Source: Desulfurococcales archaeon
GTDB taxonomy: Archaea > Thermoproteota > Thermoprotei_A > Sulfolobales > Desulfurococcaceae
DNA: 6,996 nucleotides
Direction of reading: 5' to 3'
Assembly (NCBI GenBank): GCA_027064845.1
Contig: JAMOPC010000458.1
Span: 1 to 6,996, forward strand
A program made the position numbers and the translations under genes. The stretch's first letter is position 1. Each line of letters starts with the position of its first letter. Shown here one piece after another: positions 4,955-6,996 of this stretch. Below the pieces are notes generated by a model. That model made no database searches, was not told where the DNA came from, and saw nothing but the letters and a program-made list of their open reading frames with translations.

Positions 4955-4964
4955 TATTTATAAA
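4955..4964 (-). promoter_or_regulatory. TATA box of the winged-helix gene
   Basis: The minus strand reads TTTATAAATA about 35-44 bases before the GTG start, giving a leader of roughly 10-15 bases that contains the AGGTG ribosome site. It is overlapped by one arm of the palindrome at 4960-4982. Confidence 0.5.
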
Positions 4965-4982
4965 GTTTACACTAAACTTTAT
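4960..4982. promoter_or_regulatory. 23-bp perfect palindrome, probable operator
   Basis: Arms ATAAAGTTT (4960-4968) and AAACTTTAT (4974-4982) are exact reverse complements around ACACT. The site covers the upstream half of the TATA box of the winged-helix gene and lies 10 bases from the TATA-like run of the divergent operon. A dimeric winged-helix protein bound here would block its own promoter and could affect both. Confidence 0.5.
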
Positions 4983-4991
4983 TGTTATCCG

Positions 4992-5004
4992 TAATATATA
5001 TAAG
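4992..5004 (+). promoter_or_regulatory. TATA box of the two-gene operon
   Basis: TAATATATATAAG lies about 105 bases before the first gene. A start some 26 bases downstream (near 5025) would give a leader of about 80 bases, long for a crenarchaeon, containing the inverted repeat at 5027-5068. A near-palindrome TAGTGTATACTA (5006-5017, 10 of 12 positions symmetric) lies between TATA and predicted start. Confidence 0.42.
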
Positions 5005-5026
5005 CTAGTGTATACTAAATAATTTA

Positions 5027-5068
5027 CAGATTTTGCACAGAATACGACCATAATTTGTGTAAAATCTG
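5027..5068 (+). promoter_or_regulatory. 13-bp inverted repeat in the predicted leader of the two-gene operon
   Basis: CAGATTTTGCACA (5027-5039) and TGTGTAAAATCTG (5056-5068) are reverse complements at 12 of 13 positions; in RNA the odd pair is a G-U, so all 13 pairs form around a 16-base loop. Two related half-sites follow 12 bases apart (CTGGACAAAAA at 5066 and CTGTACAAAAT at 5078). It is either an extended operator or a leader hairpin upstream of the ribosome site. Confidence 0.42.
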
Positions 5069-5109
5069 GACAAAAAACTGTACAAAATTCATCAGAAGGT
5101 GTTATGTTT

Positions 5110-5571
5110 ATGCCTGAGAACTCCGAAGTTATTCTTGCTGGTAGAAAATATATTGTTCTAGAAATTTCTGTGAAGCCTAAAAAAGCACGTGTTAAGGAAA
5201 GAGAGTATATTCAACACTACATAAATTTACCGAAATGGCTCGCAACAAAACTCTATGAAATGGCAGGAGAAGATTTAGATGTTGAGTTACCAGTAGTAAT
5301 GTTAATATCACCAGCAGAATGGTACCATGGAATACTCTGGGAAGAAATGCCAGAAAGAGCATGGAAAACAATTCCAGAAAAAGCAAAAAAAGAACTAGAA
5401 GCTCTAGGGCTATCCCGCGAACCACGCAAACCAGTATACATAGTAGCCACAGAAGAAGAGCTCAAAGAACTAGGCCTGGATCCCAATAAACCAATAACAC
5501 TAAAGGAGCTAAAGAAAAAAATCCTAGAAAAACACAAAAAGAAACCCATAACCGTCTCCCAGCCCACATAA
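5110..5571 (+). CDS. Unrecognised small basic protein, first gene of a two-gene operon
   Basis: About 153 residues (155 if the ATG at 5104 is used). I prefer ATG 5110: the AAGGTG ribosome site ends 8 bases before it but only 2 bases before 5104. The protein is soluble, with no signal or membrane segment. A beta-rich N-terminal part with REYIQHYINLPKWLATKL then GEDLDVELPVVMLI recalls the strand, 'IPK' turn, helix and strand pattern of AbrB-like swapped-hairpin domains, at a suggestive level only. The middle has many Trp/Glu residues (EWYHGILWEEMPERAWKTI). The last third is highly charged and Lys-rich (ELKELGLDPNKPITLKELKK), probably helical. The second gene begins 19 bases downstream. I cannot assign a function. 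Confidence 0.7.
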   Translation: MPENSEVILAGRKYIVLEISVKPKKARVKEREYIQHYINLPKWLATKLYEMAGEDLDVELPVVMLISPAEWYHGILWEEMPERAWKTIPEKAKKELEALGLSREPRKPVYIVATEEELKELGLDPNKPITLKELKKKILEKHKKKPITVSQPT

Positions 5572-5590
5572 ATAAAGAGGGGACGGGATA

Positions 5591-6055
5591 ATGCCTATAC
5601 AACCTACTCTAGAAGAATTACAGAAAGCAAAACCATTACCCCACTTTTTAGAGGAATGGGATCCTGATCCTGAGGTTTTTGCTTGGATTATAAACAATAT
5701 TGACTCATGGAAGCCTAGAAGACCTGAAGGACTTAAGGGTGGATGGCTTCAGAACCCAATAAAGTACAAGGATGACTTAGAATATACGGCGATACTGAAA
5801 ACGAATGATGGAAAAATATATCTTACAGATGGGACAGCTTATTCAATGATCTATGAAGCTGATGGAACAAAAACTGCCGAGGAAATAGTCGAAATGCTTA
5901 TACAAGAATTCCTAGAAGTGGCTAAGAAAGAAGACCCAGAAAACCCAATCCTACAAGCCTTCAAAAAAGGAGAAACAAACGACTACACAGACGGAATATT
6001 CTATATGCACTACAGACACTTAGCCATGTTGAAAAAAGAAGGATTGTTATTATAA
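5591..6055 (+). CDS. Unrecognised 154-residue acidic protein with a possible PqqD-like region
   Basis: Start ATG with GAGGGG eight bases upstream; co-directional with the preceding gene at a 19-base gap, so one operon. The N-terminus (to about residue 60) is Pro/Trp/Asp-rich (FLEEWDPDPEVFAWI, NNIDSWKPRRP). From about residue 63 the order is a beta hairpin TAILKTNDGKIYLTDGTAYS, then EADGTKTAEEIVEMLIQEF, and a C-terminal YRHLAMLKKEGLLL. A DG-x-x-T-x-x-E-I-V helix followed by a terminal L-x-x-L-K-x-E-G-L-L is the pattern of small PqqD-like/winged-helix peptide-binding domains, but no modified peptide or radical SAM partner is next to it and the match is by eye. The stop codon TAA is directly followed by the stop codon of the opposing gene. 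Function unknown. Confidence 0.72.
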   Translation: MPIQPTLEELQKAKPLPHFLEEWDPDPEVFAWIINNIDSWKPRRPEGLKGGWLQNPIKYKDDLEYTAILKTNDGKIYLTDGTAYSMIYEADGTKTAEEIVEMLIQEFLEVAKKEDPENPILQAFKKGETNDYTDGIFYMHYRHLAMLKKEGLLL

Positions 6056-6996
6056 TTACCAGCCCAAATCACCTCTCTTACCGACCTGGCTACTATTAAT
6101 ACCTGAATAAATCCTCTTCACAACAGGTACTGTCTTCCTAAACAACACGGCTCCTTTCTCTTTTATCCATTTTCCTGCTTTGTATGTTATTTCTACTGCT
6201 TTCTTGACCTCGTGTTCCTTGGGTAGTCTTCCGGGGATCCATATTCCGGTTTCCCTATAGAATGTTTCCCTAAACGTGTTGGCTGCTTTTCTTAGGTTGT
6301 TTATCCATCTTCCAGCGGTGTATCGTAGTGCGTAGTATGCTATTTTTTCTTTTTTGTTGAGTTCCCATTCTGGTTGTTTACCAGTGATTGCTGCTTTGGT
6401 TATGTGGTAAGCCATTGATAGGCGTGGGTGTTTTACTTCTCTTATCACTGGTTTAGCAGTGGTAGTTGCTGTTCCTACTAATCTCTGTTTCATGAGTTGT
6501 GTGGCTAGGGGGTTTCTCAGGGTTGTTGTTCCTACAACTGGTGCTAGGTACCCAACACTTGATGCAACCGCTCCACTAGTTCCAGCTACTCCCCCGGCTC
6601 CAGTGCTTGCAACTGCTCCTGCTGCTAGGGCTATGGGTGTTGCTTGCTCCGCCATTTTTGAGGGGAATATCATGGGTGGGACTCCTAGGCCGTAGCGCAG
6701 CATATATCTTACCGAGGGGAAGAAGTGTCCTCCGAGGGCCCCGCCGATGTGTTGTAGTATCATTGGTCCGATTATGAGGTATACTATCGGCATTATCAAT
6801 GCGAACACTATGCTTCCCAGATTACCGGCCCCTAGGCTTAGGCTACTGCTGACCTCGGCTATTAGGCGTGAAAACACTGCGGATACAAGGGTGAATACGA
6901 ATAGACCAGCCAATATACTAGCAACGGTGCTAACGAGGCCCCGGAGAGACGGTATAAGCCATATCACAGCAAGTAAGGGTATACACGCAACAAGAG
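6056..6996 (-). CDS. C-terminal part of a polytopic membrane protein with a long basic tail, truncated by the window edge
   Basis: A GTG at 6967 could start a 303-residue protein, but the frame stays open upstream to the edge and remains hydrophobic (LVACIPLLAV joins IWLIPSLRG), so the GTG is probably an internal Val codon and the gene begins outside. Numbered from that GTG, there are further membrane segments at about 9-35 (VSTVASILAGLFVFTLVSAV) and 49-71 (IVFALIMPIVYLIIGPMIL). An Ala/Gly/Ser/Thr-rich linker follows at about 108-150, then 150 residues rich in Lys, Arg and aromatics, likely cytosolic and helical (KKEKIAYYALRYTAGRWINN). Helices followed by a low-complexity linker and basic tail resemble VirB6/TrbL- or CedA-like subunits of DNA transporters, but this is not proven by any motif I can see. 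It is convergent with the two-gene operon with no base between the stop codons. Confidence 0.72.
   Translation of the reverse strand, partial: LVACIPLLAVIWLIPSLRGLVSTVASILAGLFVFTLVSAVFSRLIAEVSSSLSLGAGNLGSIVFALIMPIVYLIIGPMILQHIGGALGGHFFPSVRYMLRYGLGVPPMIFPSKMAEQATPIALAAGAVASTGAGGVAGTSGAVASSVGYLAPVVGTTTLRNPLATQLMKQRLVGTATTTAKPVIREVKHPRLSMAYHITKAAITGKQPEWELNKKEKIAYYALRYTAGRWINNLRKAANTFRETFYRETGIWIPGRLPKEHEVKKAVEITYKAGKWIKEKGAVLFRKTVPVVKRIYSGINSSQVGKRGDLGW

Noticed and set aside
5056..5090. Short CRISPR-like repeats in the leader region
   Set aside because: The related half-sites are only about 10 bases, 12 bases apart and imperfect. There is no repeat of CRISPR length and no spacers.
5192..5567. 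Minus-strand Ser/Leu/Phe-rich frames across the first gene of the two-gene operon
   Set aside because: They are antisense to a gene with a good ribosome site and a charged soluble product. Ser/Phe/Leu-rich text is what the complement of Lys/Glu-rich coding sequence gives.

Overview
The window looks like chromosome of an AT-rich hyperthermophilic archaeon, most likely a crenarchaeon of the Desulfurococcales (Staphylothermus/Desulfurococcus-like). The grounds are low-GC coding DNA, TTG and GTG starts, Shine-Dalgarno-like GGAGG/AGGTG sites, AT-rich TATA boxes, and GC-rich patches confined to places that can fold as RNA. The assignment is an inference from style; no rRNA or tRNA is present to fix it.

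Left block (1-1909). A minus-strand pair consists of a TIM-barrel, clan GH-A-like glycoside hydrolase (194-1471) and, 13 bases downstream, the start of a hydrophobic membrane protein that runs off the left edge (1-180, TTG start). The 438-base gap upstream of the hydrolase is AT-rich and holds palindromes and one doubtful 42-codon frame.

Central block (1910-3963). A tightly coupled minus-strand operon encodes a DUF5131 (phage Gp37/Gp68-like) protein with a canonical radical-SAM cysteine motif CX3CX2C, and TcmP, the three-Cys-motif partner protein, which has a methyltransferase-like fold. Stop and start overlap as TTGA. This conserved pair has no established function and is the best candidate for a poorly described system here.

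Non-coding block (3964-4656). This 693-base stretch carries a GC-rich island that folds into several perfect stems inside a 9-bp closing helix (4047-4185), then a bulged hairpin, a perfect 8-bp hairpin, and two diverged copies of a ~66-base structured element (about 4362-4430 and 4594-4660). The copies share the loop GAAGRAGGGATGA and the tail GCCGTGA-GCGGC. Frame-broken C-terminal coding traces on the plus strand make a decayed IS200/IS605 TnpB 3' end with its guide-RNA scaffold the leading hypothesis. An independent ncRNA is the alternative.

Right block (4657-6996). A small winged-helix regulator (minus) is divergent from an operon of two small unrecognised proteins (about 155 and 154 aa; plus). 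The intergenic region has a 23-bp perfect palindrome over the regulator's TATA box and a 13-bp inverted repeat in the predicted leader of the operon, which suggests autoregulation and control of both sides. The operon meets, stop codon against stop codon, a minus-strand polytopic membrane protein with a long basic C-terminal tail that continues past the right edge.
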